DNA of 64,000 nucleotides from NCBI RefSeq assembly GCF_005796205.1, contig NZ_VAHN01000002.1, forward strand, positions 186,001 through 250,000, read 5' to 3'. Of this stretch, positions 9,376 through 17,517 are shown piece by piece. The notes under the pieces were generated by a model. That model was not told the DNA's origin. It ran no database searches and saw only the letters and a list, made by a program, of their open reading frames with translations. This DNA is from Pseudarthrobacter sp. NamE2. Lineage in GTDB: Bacteria; Actinomycetota; Actinomycetes; Actinomycetales; Micrococcaceae. A program made the position numbers and the translations under genes. Each line of letters starts with the position of its first letter. Position 1 is the stretch's first letter.

Positions 9376-9660
9376 CTAACTGGCGGCGGCTGCCGGAGCG
9401 GGCGATGCAGGCGCGGACGCGGCAGGGGCGGCGGGAGCGGGGGAGGAGGCAGCCGGGGCTGCGGAAACGGTGCTGCCCTTGGAGTCGCGGGAATCCGTGC
9501 GGTAGAAACCGGAGCCCTTGAACACAACGCCCACGCTGTTGAACTTCTTGCGCAGTGCGCCCTGGCATTCGGGGCAGGACGTCAATGAGCTGTCCGTGAA
9601 TGACTGGACGATGTCGAAGGCATGGCCGCAATCCTTGCAGGCGTAAGCATAAGTTGGCAC
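9376..9660 (-). CDS. FmdB-type zinc-ribbon protein, Ruc-like
   Basis: 94 residues. Two CxxC knuckles (CKDC and CPEC) form a zinc ribbon in the first 45 residues, followed by VGVVFKGSGFYRTDSR and a disordered Ala/Pro/Ser tail. The N-terminal half closely resembles what I recall of M. tuberculosis Rv0991c (Ruc), a redox-regulated chaperone that becomes active on cysteine oxidation and works with Hsp70. The synteny agrees, since the 5-formyl-THF cyclo-ligase and galU follow in the same arrangement. The GTG start has GAGGAGGAG 6 bases upstream. The chaperone role is inferred from homology. Confidence 0.8.
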   Translation of the reverse strand: MPTYAYACKDCGHAFDIVQSFTDSSLTSCPECQGALRKKFNSVGVVFKGSGFYRTDSRDSKGSTVSAAPAASSPAPAAPAASAPASPAPAAAAS

Positions 9661-9770
9661 TGGTGCTCCTCCTCTTGGGCAAACGAGAGGTCCCGTGCTG
9701 CCGCCGGCAATCCGTTAGCAGTCGCAGGGCCTGAGTGCTAATTCTATCATCCCGTCACCGCCACCCTGCT

Positions 9771-10391
9771 CTAGGCGATGTTCCCGAGCGGGCGCAAACC
9801 GGACGGCACCAGGACGGCGGGAACGGGACGATCGAACTCTTCGGCAGGAATGCTTCCGGCCGGCAGCAGTTCATCGTCGTAAATAACGGCGGCCAGCGGG
9901 ATTTCCTTCCCTGCGGTGGCCAGGTGGCCCAGGAACTTGTCGTAGTACCCGCCGCCCTGTCCCACCCGGTTGCCGTCGAGGTCCACCGCTGTGGCCGGGA
10001 TGAACAGGGCCGCTGCACCGCCGGCCACATCCGGCCCGTGGCGGGGCCCGGCCGGTTCCATGATGGGCGCGTAGCTGCTGCGCACGAACTCGCTGTCCGG
10101 ACTCCAATAGACCCAGCTCAGTTCCCGCCCGGGCTCACAGACGGGAAGCAGGACGCGGTGTCCGTTGATGTGGAGGGCGCTGATCAGCGGAAGGGTAGGC
10201 GGCTCAACGCCCACTCCCAGGTAGACGCAGAAGGTGGCCGGCCCGCCACCGGTGACGGTTTCGGCCCAGGCTGCGCCGTGGAGCGCAATTGCTGCTCCGG
10301 CGGCCTCAAGGTCAGCCGGGGTGAGGGCGGCACGCCGTCGGCGGTGTTCCTTGCGGATGCCGTCTTTAACCATCGTCAACTCCTCAGGCAT
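9771..10391 (-). CDS. 5-formyltetrahydrofolate cyclo-ligase
   Basis: 206 residues. It converts 5-formyl-THF plus ATP to 5,10-methenyl-THF, recycling the storage folate. The family signature GQGGGYYDKFL is present in the C-terminal third, and KEHRRRRAAL at the N-terminus resembles the basic ATP-binding start. Two starts are possible: ATG 10391 with GGAGG upstream, or ATG 10373 with GAGGAG upstream. The gene is divergent from galU, as in M. tuberculosis (Rv0992c/Rv0993). Confidence 0.88.
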   Translation of the reverse strand: MPEELTMVKDGIRKEHRRRRAALTPADLEAAGAAIALHGAAWAETVTGGGPATFCVYLGVGVEPPTLPLISALHINGHRVLLPVCEPGRELSWVYWSPDSEFVRSSYAPIMEPAGPRHGPDVAGGAAALFIPATAVDLDGNRVGQGGGYYDKFLGHLATAGKEIPLAAVIYDDELLPAGSIPAEEFDRPVPAVLVPSGLRPLGNIA

Positions 10392-10482
10392 TGTGCCTCC
10401 TCACCCGCCCAAGGGCGGTCGTTGCACGGTTCCGGGCAGCAAACTGCCGGTCCGCTGATTACTGAATGCATGACGCTGACGT

Positions 10483-10488
10483 TAGATT
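10483..10488 (+). promoter_or_regulatory. -10 box for galU (leaderless)
   Basis: TAGATT is followed by 6 bases and the GTG at 10495, with no Shine-Dalgarno sequence. Confidence 0.5.
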
Positions 10489-10494
10489 AGTGCG

Positions 10495-11400
10495 GTGACT
10501 ACCAGTAACCCGAGAGTTCGCAAAGCCGTCATCCCCGCAGCCGGGCTGGGCACCAGGTTCCTTCCCGCAACCAAGGCCATGCCCAAGGAAATGCTTCCCG
10601 TGGTGGACAAGCCTGCCATCCAATACGTGGTTGAGGAAGCCGTCCAGGTGGGCCTGAACGACCTCCTGATGATCACCGGCCGGAACAAGCGCGCGCTGGA
10701 AGACCACTTTGACCGGGTTCCGGCGCTGGAGTCCACTTTGGAGGACAAAGGGGACACCCGCAAGCTGGCGTCCATCCAGGCGGCCAGCAACCTGGGCGAC
10801 ATCCACTACGTGCGCCAGGGAGACGCGAACGGGCTGGGCCACGCTGTGCTGCGGGCCAAGCAGCACGTCGGCGACGAAGCCTTCGCGGTACTGCTGGGCG
10901 ATGACCTGATTGACGCCCGGGACGAACTCCTCAGCACCATGATCGACGTGCAGGCCAAAACGGGAGGGTCCGTCGTCGCGCTCATTGAGGTGGAGCCGTC
11001 GCAGATCAGCGCCTACGGCTGCGCTGACGTCTCGGAGATCGACGGGGAAGGCTACGTCCGCATCAACCGCCTGGTTGAGAAGCCGGCCGCCGACGAGGCC
11101 CCGTCCAACCTTGCCGTCATTGGCCGGTACGTGCTGCATCCCGCCGTCTTCGAGGTGCTGGAGCGCACCGGTCCGGGCCGGGGCGGGGAGATCCAGCTGA
11201 CCGATGCTCTGCAGGAACTGGCTACCGGGGACGGCGAAGGACACGGTGTCTACGGTGTCGTGTTCCGCGGCCGCCGCTACGATACCGGCGACAAGCTGAG
11301 TTACCTCAAAGCCTGCGTCCAGCTGGCCATTGACAGCGAAGATCTTGGCCCCGGGCTCCGGGAGTGGCTGCCGGGCTTCGCCGCCGGCCTGTCAAAGTAA
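10495..11400 (+). CDS. galU: UTP--glucose-1-phosphate uridylyltransferase
   Basis: 301 residues of the nucleotidyltransferase family. It makes UDP-glucose from UTP and glucose 1-phosphate for cell-wall and storage glycans. The N-terminal signature AAGLGTRFLPATKAMPKEML, the LVEKP motif and the C-terminal YDTGDKLSYLKA are all present. Its product is the substrate partner of GalE, encoded at 41.8-42.8 kb. The stop is 6 bases before the next start, so the GNAT gene is probably in the same transcript. Confidence 0.95.
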   Translation: MTTSNPRVRKAVIPAAGLGTRFLPATKAMPKEMLPVVDKPAIQYVVEEAVQVGLNDLLMITGRNKRALEDHFDRVPALESTLEDKGDTRKLASIQAASNLGDIHYVRQGDANGLGHAVLRAKQHVGDEAFAVLLGDDLIDARDELLSTMIDVQAKTGGSVVALIEVEPSQISAYGCADVSEIDGEGYVRINRLVEKPAADEAPSNLAVIGRYVLHPAVFEVLERTGPGRGGEIQLTDALQELATGDGEGHGVYGVVFRGRRYDTGDKLSYLKACVQLAIDSEDLGPGLREWLPGFAAGLSK

Positions 11401-11405
11401 GTCCC

Positions 11406-12026
11406 ATGCGACCCGGCCCCATCTGGCCCGTAACCCTGGAATGCGGGGACCTGGTCCTGCGCCCCATAAGGTACCGGGACAAGAAGGAATGGACTGAGGT
11501 CCGTTCCCGCAACAGCCAGTGGCTGGCGCCATGGGAGGCCTCCAACCCGGATCCCCGCGGCGGGCTGCCGGACTACCGGCAGATGGTCCGTTCACTGAAC
11601 GTACAGGCGGCCCATGCAACAGCGCTGCCCTTCGTTATCACCGAACGGGTCCCCGGACTTCGAAACCCGGCGATCATCGGCCAACTGACAGTGTCCTCCA
11701 TCGTGTGGGGGTCCGCCATGATGGCCACCCTTGGGTACTGGGTGGACCAGGCCAAGGCAGGGCGTGGGATCGCACCCACGGCAGTGGCGCTGGTGACCGA
11801 CCACTGTTTCCAGACGCTGGGGCTGCACCGGATGGAGATCAACATCCGTCCTGAGAACGGGCCGAGCCTGCGCGTGGTGGAAAAGCTGGGGTTCCGGGAC
11901 GAGGGGTACCGCCCGCGCTACCTGCACATCAACGGCGAATGGGCCGACCACCGGTCATTCGCCCTGACCGCGGAAGAGGTGCCGGACGGACTGCTGCCAC
12001 GCTGGCTTGCCTCCCGCCCGTCATAA
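11406..12026 (+). CDS. GNAT acetyltransferase, RimJ/RimL type
   Basis: 206 residues. It shows the N-terminal LRPIRYRD and the acetyl-CoA/GNAT core (LGYWVDQAKAGRGIAPTAV, then RMEINIRPENGPSLRVVEKLGF). RimJ-like enzymes acetylate protein N-termini, including ribosomal proteins. I place the start at ATG 11406, six bases after the galU stop, because a longer frame from 11364 would overlap galU. In M. tuberculosis a moeA gene separates galU from this acetyltransferase; here it is absent. Confidence 0.85.
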   Translation: MRPGPIWPVTLECGDLVLRPIRYRDKKEWTEVRSRNSQWLAPWEASNPDPRGGLPDYRQMVRSLNVQAAHATALPFVITERVPGLRNPAIIGQLTVSSIVWGSAMMATLGYWVDQAKAGRGIAPTAVALVTDHCFQTLGLHRMEINIRPENGPSLRVVEKLGFRDEGYRPRYLHINGEWADHRSFALTAEEVPDGLLPRWLASRPS

Positions 12027-12094
12027 ATCCACTCATTTGCGTCCGGGACTGCGACACACCGGCACCAATGCGCCTGCAGGACACCCGATACTCA

Positions 12095-12100
12095 TACGGT
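12095..12100 (+). promoter_or_regulatory. -10 box for the membrane protein at 12108
   Basis: TACGGT lies 7 bases before the in-frame GTG at 12108. It favours that codon over the TTG at 12102 as the start. Confidence 0.4.
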
Positions 12101-12107
12101 TTTGAGT

Positions 12108-13055
12108 GTGGACTTCCCCCTTAGCAGCTCAGTGATCCTTGTGGTTGCCGTCGTGCTCTGGATTGTGTGGGTTGCGCCCTACGTCCTCCGGAACCGCCGG
12201 CACCAGTTCCAGCCCGCCGTCGACCTTGTGGCGGGCGCCGCCGCCGAGGATAAACCGGAGCCGCCCGCCGGCCTGGTCCTGAACGTCGCAGCCCAGCAGG
12301 AGAAGCCCATGGATGCCAGGAAGAGTGCCGGACCCGCAGCAAAAGCTTCAGGGCCGGCACCTAAGCCCCTCCGGATCCGTTACGGCCGCACAGCCCTTGC
12401 GCTGGCCGGTCTGTTGTCCCTGGCCACTGCGCTTGTGTCGGCGCTCCTGCTGCTGTTCGGACTGGGCTCGCCTGCGCTTCCGCTGGCCTGCGCGGCGCTG
12501 ACGGCGGGGTCCATCGCCATCCTGCGCTGGTTGGCTGTCCGCGACCGCAAGGCGAAGGTCAACGCGGCGTTCCGCTCCGCAATGGCCGCGCCGGCCGCGC
12601 AGCCCGAGACATCCCAGCCCGCGGCGCTGGATATTCCGTCCAAGCCGGAAACGGCTCCCGCTCCACGCGAAAGCAAGCTTTTCGACGCTGAGGCCCATCA
12701 GCCGAAAGTCCAGCAGCTGACGGCCCAGGAACTGCGCGAGGCTGCGCTGGCCGTTGCCGTGGCCGCGGGGGACGCCAGCGTGGCAACAACGGCCCAAGGC
12801 GTGCCCGCCGGAACACCCTGGGAACCGGTGGAAGTTCCCAAGCCTGTGTACGTTGAGGCTGCAAAGGCGGAGCGCCCGGAGCCTGAACCCCTGGAGCTGC
12901 CGGCCGCCCCTAAAGCCGTGGGCAAGCCGTCACTGAAGCAGGGCGCCGCAGGAACACCTGCAGCTGCGCCGGTTGCCGCTGAAGCCGAGCAGCCCGGCAA
13001 GGCGCAGAGCGCCCTGAGCAACCTCGACGACGTCCTGCAGCGCCGACGGGCATAG
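12108..13055 (+). CDS. Membrane protein of unknown function (Rv0996-like position)
   Basis: About 315 residues. One N-terminal helix (about 7-27, VILVVAVVLWIVWVAPYVL), a linker, then two hydrophobic segments near residues 95-145, followed by a long Ala/Pro/Glu-rich tail that is probably disordered and ends in LDDVLQRRRA. I do not recognise an enzymatic motif. The position after galU and a RimJ-like gene matches the conserved membrane protein Rv0996. No Shine-Dalgarno sequence precedes the start; a -10 box 7 bases upstream suggests a leaderless message. Confidence 0.7.
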   Translation: MDFPLSSSVILVVAVVLWIVWVAPYVLRNRRHQFQPAVDLVAGAAAEDKPEPPAGLVLNVAAQQEKPMDARKSAGPAAKASGPAPKPLRIRYGRTALALAGLLSLATALVSALLLLFGLGSPALPLACAALTAGSIAILRWLAVRDRKAKVNAAFRSAMAAPAAQPETSQPAALDIPSKPETAPAPRESKLFDAEAHQPKVQQLTAQELREAALAVAVAAGDASVATTAQGVPAGTPWEPVEVPKPVYVEAAKAERPEPEPLELPAAPKAVGKPSLKQGAAGTPAAAPVAAEAEQPGKAQSALSNLDDVLQRRRA

Positions 13056-13137
13056 CCAAGCCCCCGCGCAGGAGCGGATGCTGTCAAGGTACGAGGGCGG
13101 ACGTTCCCAGGGCGCGGAGAAGCGCCTGGGCGGCGGA

Positions 13138-13167
13138 TTGGCGTTAGGCAGGGAAAATTTGTAGCCT
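13138..13167 (+). promoter_or_regulatory. Promoter for tRNA-Ala
   Basis: TTGGCG (13138-13143), an 18-base spacer and TAGCCT (13162-13167) lie about 38 bases before the mature tRNA 5' end. Confidence 0.4.
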
Positions 13168-13204
13168 AGGGTCACCGGTTCCGCACCAGCAGGCGGCACG
13201 TTCC

Positions 13205-13277
13205 GGGGCTATAGCTCAGTTGGTAGAGCGCTTCGTTCGCATCGAAGAGGTCAGGGGTTCAAATCCCCTTAGCTCCA
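13205..13277 (+). tRNA. tRNA-Ala (anticodon CGC)
   Basis: 73 bases fold into a full cloverleaf. The acceptor stem is GGGGCTA/TAGCTCC, and its G3-U70 pair is the alanine identity element. The D arm contains AGTTGGTAGA, the anticodon stem is CTTCG/CGAAG with loop TTCGCAT (anticodon CGC), and the T arm is GGGG-TTCAAAT-CCCC. The discriminator is A73, and CCA is not encoded. Confidence 0.95.
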
Positions 13278-13284
13278 CTCCTTC

Positions 13285-13313
13285 AGCCCCGTTAGCGCGG
13301 GGCTTTTCCTTTT
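13285..13313 (+). terminator. Terminator after tRNA-Ala
   Basis: Stem AGCCCCG (13285-13291) / CGGGGCT (13298-13304) with a 6-base loop, followed by TTTCCTTTT. It is a standard intrinsic terminator 7 bases after the tRNA. Confidence 0.8.
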
Positions 13314-13333
13314 CTGCAAGGGGCCTGGCATGG

Positions 13334-13551
13334 TCAGGGCATTGCCCCGATGATGCCTCCGGACACAGTCATGGCAACCAGGTGGTGTCCGGAATCGATC
13401 AGCGTCACGGCTGAGTCCGAGCTCCTTGAAAAGGACGGCGTGAAGGATGGCCCAGCACGGCGGGCAGGTACCAGACGAAGCCGATGGCGATGCTGGCCAG
13501 GACGGCAAGCAGGACCGCTAGCCAGTTGATCGTGAAACGTGGGCGAGCCAA
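13334..13551 (-). pseudogene. Remnant of a DUF1761 membrane protein gene
   Basis: Read on the minus strand, three frames in succession carry parts of a DUF1761 protein. First comes FTINWLAVLLAVLASIAIGF, the first helix, then a middle FKELGLSRDA segment, and finally LIDSGHHLVAMTVSGGIIGA, matching the family's last helix, before a TGA at 13334. The family is about 130-150 residues long, so the middle helices are missing and at least two frame changes have occurred. It lies between the tRNA-Ala terminator and an Lrp-type regulator. The homology is from my knowledge of the family pattern. Confidence 0.6.
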
Positions 13552-13566
13552 TCCATTCGGGAAATC

Positions 13567-14064
13567 CTAGCCGGCGGACTTGGCCAGTCCGCTGATCAGC
13601 GGCTCCGTCCGGTAAGGGATGTGCGTGTGCAGGGCCAGTACTGTCTCGGTCCGGATGACGCCCTTGATCCGCAGGACCTGCCGCAATGAGGCCTGCAGGT
13701 TGTGCGTGTCCGTGGCCACCACCCGGCACCAGACGTCACCCCGGCCGGAAATTTCGTGGACTTCGAGAACCTGGGGAATGAGCCTTAGCGCGGCGACCAC
13801 CCCATCCAGCTCACGGTGGGTTACCTCGATGGTCACGAAAGCCACCACGTCGTAGCCGACGGCTTCGAGGTCCACTTCCCGCCCTCCCGGGCGCAGGACC
13901 CCTGCACGCAGCAGGCGGCGGACCCGTGACTGGGCAGTGTTCCGCGCCACGCCCACCGCGTCGCTCAGACCGCCGATCTGGATCCGGGGGTCACGGATCA
14001 AGGCCAGAAGGATTTTGAGGTCGGTGGAGTCGAGATTGTTCAAATGGTCACTCCGGATCATCAT
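13567..14064 (-). CDS. Lrp/AsnC family transcriptional regulator
   Basis: 165 residues. The N-terminal winged helix-turn-helix (LDSTDLKILLALIRDPRIQIGGLSDAVGVARNTAQSRVRRL, given here only as a reference to about residues 11-52) is followed by a RAM ligand-binding domain (about 70-145). Members bind amino acids or small metabolites and control nearby transport genes. It is divergent from the MFS gene at 14214 with 150 bases between them, so control of that exporter is likely. The ATG at 14064 lacks a clear ribosome binding site. Confidence 0.88.
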   Translation of the reverse strand: MMIRSDHLNNLDSTDLKILLALIRDPRIQIGGLSDAVGVARNTAQSRVRRLLRAGVLRPGGREVDLEAVGYDVVAFVTIEVTHRELDGVVAALRLIPQVLEVHEISGRGDVWCRVVATDTHNLQASLRQVLRIKGVIRTETVLALHTHIPYRTEPLISGLAKSAG

Positions 14065-14213
14065 CGACGGGCATTTTTGATACTCCTGCCCAATTTTCCC
14101 ATGAAAGACGAATCAAAAAGGCACCCGTGCCGCAATCTGGTGCCATCGAAGATCAACTCCGCGCCGGGCTCCCACAAGGACCAACTGCCGCGGTACAGCA
14201 GGAAGGCGGCTCC

Positions 14214-15455
14214 ATGACAGTCTTCAGTGAACTCCGGATGCGTCCAGCGCCAGCTACGGCAACGGGCTGGAACGCCTCCACCACCTCCCGGTTGGTGGTG
14301 GCTTGCGCCGTCATATTCGTCCTGCTCGCAGGCGCGAACCTGGCCACCCCGCTGTATCCGCTCCTGCAGGCCCGGCTGGGTCTTTCCACGCTGGATGTGA
14401 CTGCTGCGTTCGCCAGCTATGTCATCGCGCTGGTGGCAACGCTCGTGCTGGCCGGTCACTGGTCGGATCACATTGGCCGCCGGGCCGCGCTGCTCCTGGC
14501 CGTCCTTATGGGACTCGCAGGCGGGTGGATCTTCGCCGGGGCCGGAACCCTTGCCGCGTTGTGTGCGGGCCGGGCCCTGCAGGGGATCGCCGTGGGCCTG
14601 GCCACCGGAGCCAGCGCTGCCGCCCTGCGTGAACTGCTGCCGTCCCGTCCGGAGTGGGCATCCCGGTTTACCCTCCTGGCTTCGTCCGGGGGAGTGGCCG
14701 CCGGGCCCTTCCTTGGCGGGCTGATGTCCCTGCTCCCCGGCGCCACTATCGCCCCGTACTCCGTGTACTCCATGGTGCTCGCCGCGCTCCTGGTGCCGCT
14801 GTACCTCATCAAGGCCCGGCCCGCCATTATGTTTCCCGCTCCGTCCAGGCCGCTGCATGTGCTTGCCCCGCGGCCCCTGTCAGTCGCCCGGGATGCCCGC
14901 AGCGCGTTCTGGCTCGCCTCCGGGGTCGGATTCCTCAGCTTCGCAGTGTTTGGCTTCTGCCTGTCGCTGGCACCGGGATACCTCGCGCAGATCCTGGAGA
15001 CAGATGCCCGCCCGGTGATCGGCCTGCTCGCCGGCCTGCCGCTCGCGGCATCCGCTGCAAGCCAGCTGCTTACGGCACGGGGGCGTTACGTGCTCCCGGC
15101 GGGGCTGGCGGTTTTTGGCGGCTCCGTCTTCCTGCTCGGGGGCGCGGGCGGGCCCTGGCACAGCCCCATGCTGCTGATCGTCGCCGCAGTCGCGGCAGGT
15201 GCCGGTCAGGGCCTTGCCTTTCGGACCGCCTTCAACGAGGTGGCGGCGAGGGTTGAGTCTGCCCGCCACGCTCAAGTTGTCAGCACGCTGTACGTTCTCA
15301 CCTACCTGGGAAGCGCGGTTCCCGTCCTCGGGCTGGGCTGGGCGGCGGGGATGGTGGGCCAAACTGCCGCCGCCGGTGGCTTCATAGCCGGCTGCGGTAC
15401 CGCTGCGCTGGCGCTCTCGGCCGTGGCACTGCTCCGGGCGGCACGCCGGCCGTAG
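14214..15455 (+). CDS. MFS transporter, drug-efflux type
   Basis: 413 residues with 12 predicted membrane helices. The MFS signature between helices 2 and 3 reads GHWSDHIGRRAALL. The family moves small solutes or drugs by proton antiport; the substrate is unknown. ATG 14214 is preceded by AGGAAGG at 7 bases, which decides it over an earlier in-frame ATG at 14127. The gene is divergent from an Lrp/AsnC regulator, a usual arrangement for a regulator and its exporter. Confidence 0.87.
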   Translation: MTVFSELRMRPAPATATGWNASTTSRLVVACAVIFVLLAGANLATPLYPLLQARLGLSTLDVTAAFASYVIALVATLVLAGHWSDHIGRRAALLLAVLMGLAGGWIFAGAGTLAALCAGRALQGIAVGLATGASAAALRELLPSRPEWASRFTLLASSGGVAAGPFLGGLMSLLPGATIAPYSVYSMVLAALLVPLYLIKARPAIMFPAPSRPLHVLAPRPLSVARDARSAFWLASGVGFLSFAVFGFCLSLAPGYLAQILETDARPVIGLLAGLPLAASAASQLLTARGRYVLPAGLAVFGGSVFLLGGAGGPWHSPMLLIVAAVAAGAGQGLAFRTAFNEVAARVESARHAQVVSTLYVLTYLGSAVPVLGLGWAAGMVGQTAAAGGFIAGCGTAALALSAVALLRAARRP

Positions 15456-15476
15456 GCAGTCGGCCAGGGCCCGGAA

Positions 15477-15980
15477 CTACTCCGGCAGCGGCCCGTGGTT
15501 TCCCTGGATGTGCTCGAACACCAGCGTGGTTTCCGTGTGTCCCACGACCGGGTCCGTAGCAAGGTTGTCCAGCACCCAGTCCCGCAGGTCTTCCGTGGTT
15601 CCGACCGCGATGTGGAGCAGGTAATCCACGGAACCGGAGGTATGGAAGGTGGACAACACCGCGGGCAGGTGCGGAACGCGGGAGGTGAAACGGTCAATCT
15701 GGTCGCGGTCGTGCGCGCGAAGACGGACCGCCACCAGCGCCTGCACCGACCTGCCGATGGCGGAGAGGCTGAGCTTGGCCTCGTAGCCCTGCACGATGCC
15801 GCGCTCGGAAAGGGCACGGGTGCGCATCAAGGCGGTGGAGGGGGCGATGCCCACCAGTTCGGCCAGCTGCTTGTTGGAGATCCTCGCATCGGCCACCAGT
15901 GCAGCCAGGAGCCGCTCGTCGATGGCGTCCAGCGGCTCCAGATGGGCTCCCGGCCTGGGATTCCTGGCGTTCGTGCTCAC
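15477..15980 (-). CDS. Lrp/AsnC family transcriptional regulator
   Basis: About 167 residues with an N-terminal helix-turn-helix (AIDERLLAALVADARISNKQ region) and a RAM domain. The start is GTG 15980, which has GGAAGGA 6 bases upstream. An earlier ATG at 16010 falls inside a likely -10 box (TAGGAT) and would not be transcribed. The gene is convergent with the MFS gene at 14214 and lies downstream of the MFS gene at 16123. Its targets cannot be told from the sequence. Confidence 0.87.
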   Translation of the reverse strand: MSTNARNPRPGAHLEPLDAIDERLLAALVADARISNKQLAELVGIAPSTALMRTRALSERGIVQGYEAKLSLSAIGRSVQALVAVRLRAHDRDQIDRFTSRVPHLPAVLSTFHTSGSVDYLLHIAVGTTEDLRDWVLDNLATDPVVGHTETTLVFEHIQGNHGPLPE

Positions 15981-16122
15981 GGATCTTCCTTCCAACGGTC
16001 CTGTGTTCATCCTAGACCGCCGAATTCAGGCCATCACGCCTGTTCCCGCGCCTCCTGCCGAATTTCAGCAAGGGAAGAACCGGCCAGCAGGCAAATCATT
16101 CGCGACGCGGCGCTGGGCGGGA

Positions 16123-17355
16123 TCATGCATGCGGCTCACTGCCCGTATGCACGGCGGCGATGGCGGCGCCGGTGACACAGGCAAGGACCATGATGGCCGC
16201 CGCCAGGGCGTCCCAGCCCCATGACTGGAACACCAGCCCACCGGCCCAGCCAATGACGCTGGATCCAAGGTAGTAGGCGAGGTTGTACAGCGAGGCGGCT
16301 TGCGCCCGCCCCGTGCTGGCAATGGCGCCCGTCCAGCCGGCGCCGATGCTGTGTGTTGCGAAGAAGCCCCCGGTGAAGACCACCAGCCCGGCCAGGATCA
16401 GCGGAAGGTGCGATGCGAGCGTCAGGGCAAGTCCCGCCGTCGTAAGGGCCAGCCCGGCGAGCAGGACGTTCCGCCGGCCGAAGCGCGTTGCCAGCCCCGC
16501 GGCCCAGCGCGACGAGACGGTGCCCGACAGGTAGGCCAGGAAGATGAAGCTGATCAGCGTGGCCGGGAGGCTGAAGGGTTCGCCGGACAACCGGAAGCCC
16601 AGGTAGTTGTAGACGGCCACAAAACCGCCCATCATCAGGAACGCCTGGACGTACAGGGCCAGCAGCCGGATGTTCCGCAGGTGGCCGCCGAGCATACGGA
16701 GTCCACCGCCGAACCCGGCGGCTCCTGCAGCCATGAATCCCCGGGCCTTGGGCACCAGGACCAGGAAGCCGACGGCGGCAAGGGTCGCCAGGGCGGACAC
16801 GGCCAGGGCAGCTGCCCGCCAGCCCCACAGTTCCCCGGCCGGTCCGGCAACGAGCCGGCCCGCGAGGCCGCCAAGGGTTGTCCCCGCCACGTAGCTGCCC
16901 GCGGCCAGGGCTGCATGGGCCTTGGTTACCTCCTCATTGAGGTAGGCGATGGCGATGGCCGGGATCCCGCCCAGGGCCATGCCCTCGAGGAGCCGCAGGG
17001 CCAGCAGCACGCCGAAGCTGGTGGACAGCGGCACCAGCAGGCCCAGGATCGTGGCAATCGAAATGCCCCACGTCATCGCCCTGACCCGGCCGATCCGGCC
17101 CGCCAGGAACGACCAGGGGATGACAGTCACGGCAAGGCCCACCGTCGCAAGGGAGATGGTCAGGGCCGCCTCGGCCGCGGTGATGCGCAAGTCCGATGCC
17201 AGGAGCGGCAGGACGGCCTGCGTGGAGTAAAGCTGGGCGAACGTCGCGACGCCGGCGAAGGACAGGCCGGCGAGGATCCGTCCGTAGGCCTTGGACCCCT
17301 TCGGGTGTCCGTCCCAGAGCGGCAAGGACCCGGTGACGCTTGGTTGGTGCGGCAT
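16123..17355 (-). CDS. MFS transporter (YnfM/arabinose-efflux-like)
   Basis: About 410 residues and 12 membrane helices, with the loop motif GRIGRVRAMTWG and the later RFGRRNVLLAG repeat. This MFS subgroup exports sugars or drugs; the substrate is unknown. The start is uncertain: ATG 17355 gives the family-typical N-terminus (MPHQPSVTG), while ATG 17397 would add 14 residues. It is divergent from a LysR-type gene at 17518, a classic regulator-exporter pair. Confidence 0.86.
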   Translation of the reverse strand: MPHQPSVTGSLPLWDGHPKGSKAYGRILAGLSFAGVATFAQLYSTQAVLPLLASDLRITAAEAALTISLATVGLAVTVIPWSFLAGRIGRVRAMTWGISIATILGLLVPLSTSFGVLLALRLLEGMALGGIPAIAIAYLNEEVTKAHAALAAGSYVAGTTLGGLAGRLVAGPAGELWGWRAAALAVSALATLAAVGFLVLVPKARGFMAAGAAGFGGGLRMLGGHLRNIRLLALYVQAFLMMGGFVAVYNYLGFRLSGEPFSLPATLISFIFLAYLSGTVSSRWAAGLATRFGRRNVLLAGLALTTAGLALTLASHLPLILAGLVVFTGGFFATHSIGAGWTGAIASTGRAQAASLYNLAYYLGSSVIGWAGGLVFQSWGWDALAAAIMVLACVTGAAIAAVHTGSEPHA

Positions 17356-17403
17356 GCAGCAAGGGTAGCCCCGGCGCAAAGCATGCCTCCAATGCATAAT
17401 TAG

Positions 17404-17433
17404 TTCACAATCGATCGCAAAAACGGATATATT
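17404..17433 (+). promoter_or_regulatory. Sigma-70 type promoter for the LysR gene
   Basis: TTCACA (17404-17409), an 18-base spacer and TATATT (17428-17433) form one of the best canonical promoters in the window. It lies in the MFS/LysR intergenic region, and a leader of about 78 bases would follow. Confidence 0.5.
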
Positions 17434-17517
17434 CCGAAGTGGCGTTTGGGCGCTTAAATGGGAAATCGCGCTACTTAGTCAATTGAGGGCAGGCAGGGGA
17501 GAGGGGAGGAGCCCCAG

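Noticed and set aside
13205..14064. Genomic island or attachment site at tRNA-Ala
   Set aside because: No integrase, direct repeat of the tRNA 3' end or phage gene is present. Only a decayed membrane-protein gene and a regulator follow.
16300..17403. 367-codon plus-strand frame antisense to the MFS gene
   Set aside because: The product is an extreme Gly/Gln/Arg/Glu-rich sequence, typical of the reverse of a membrane protein gene.
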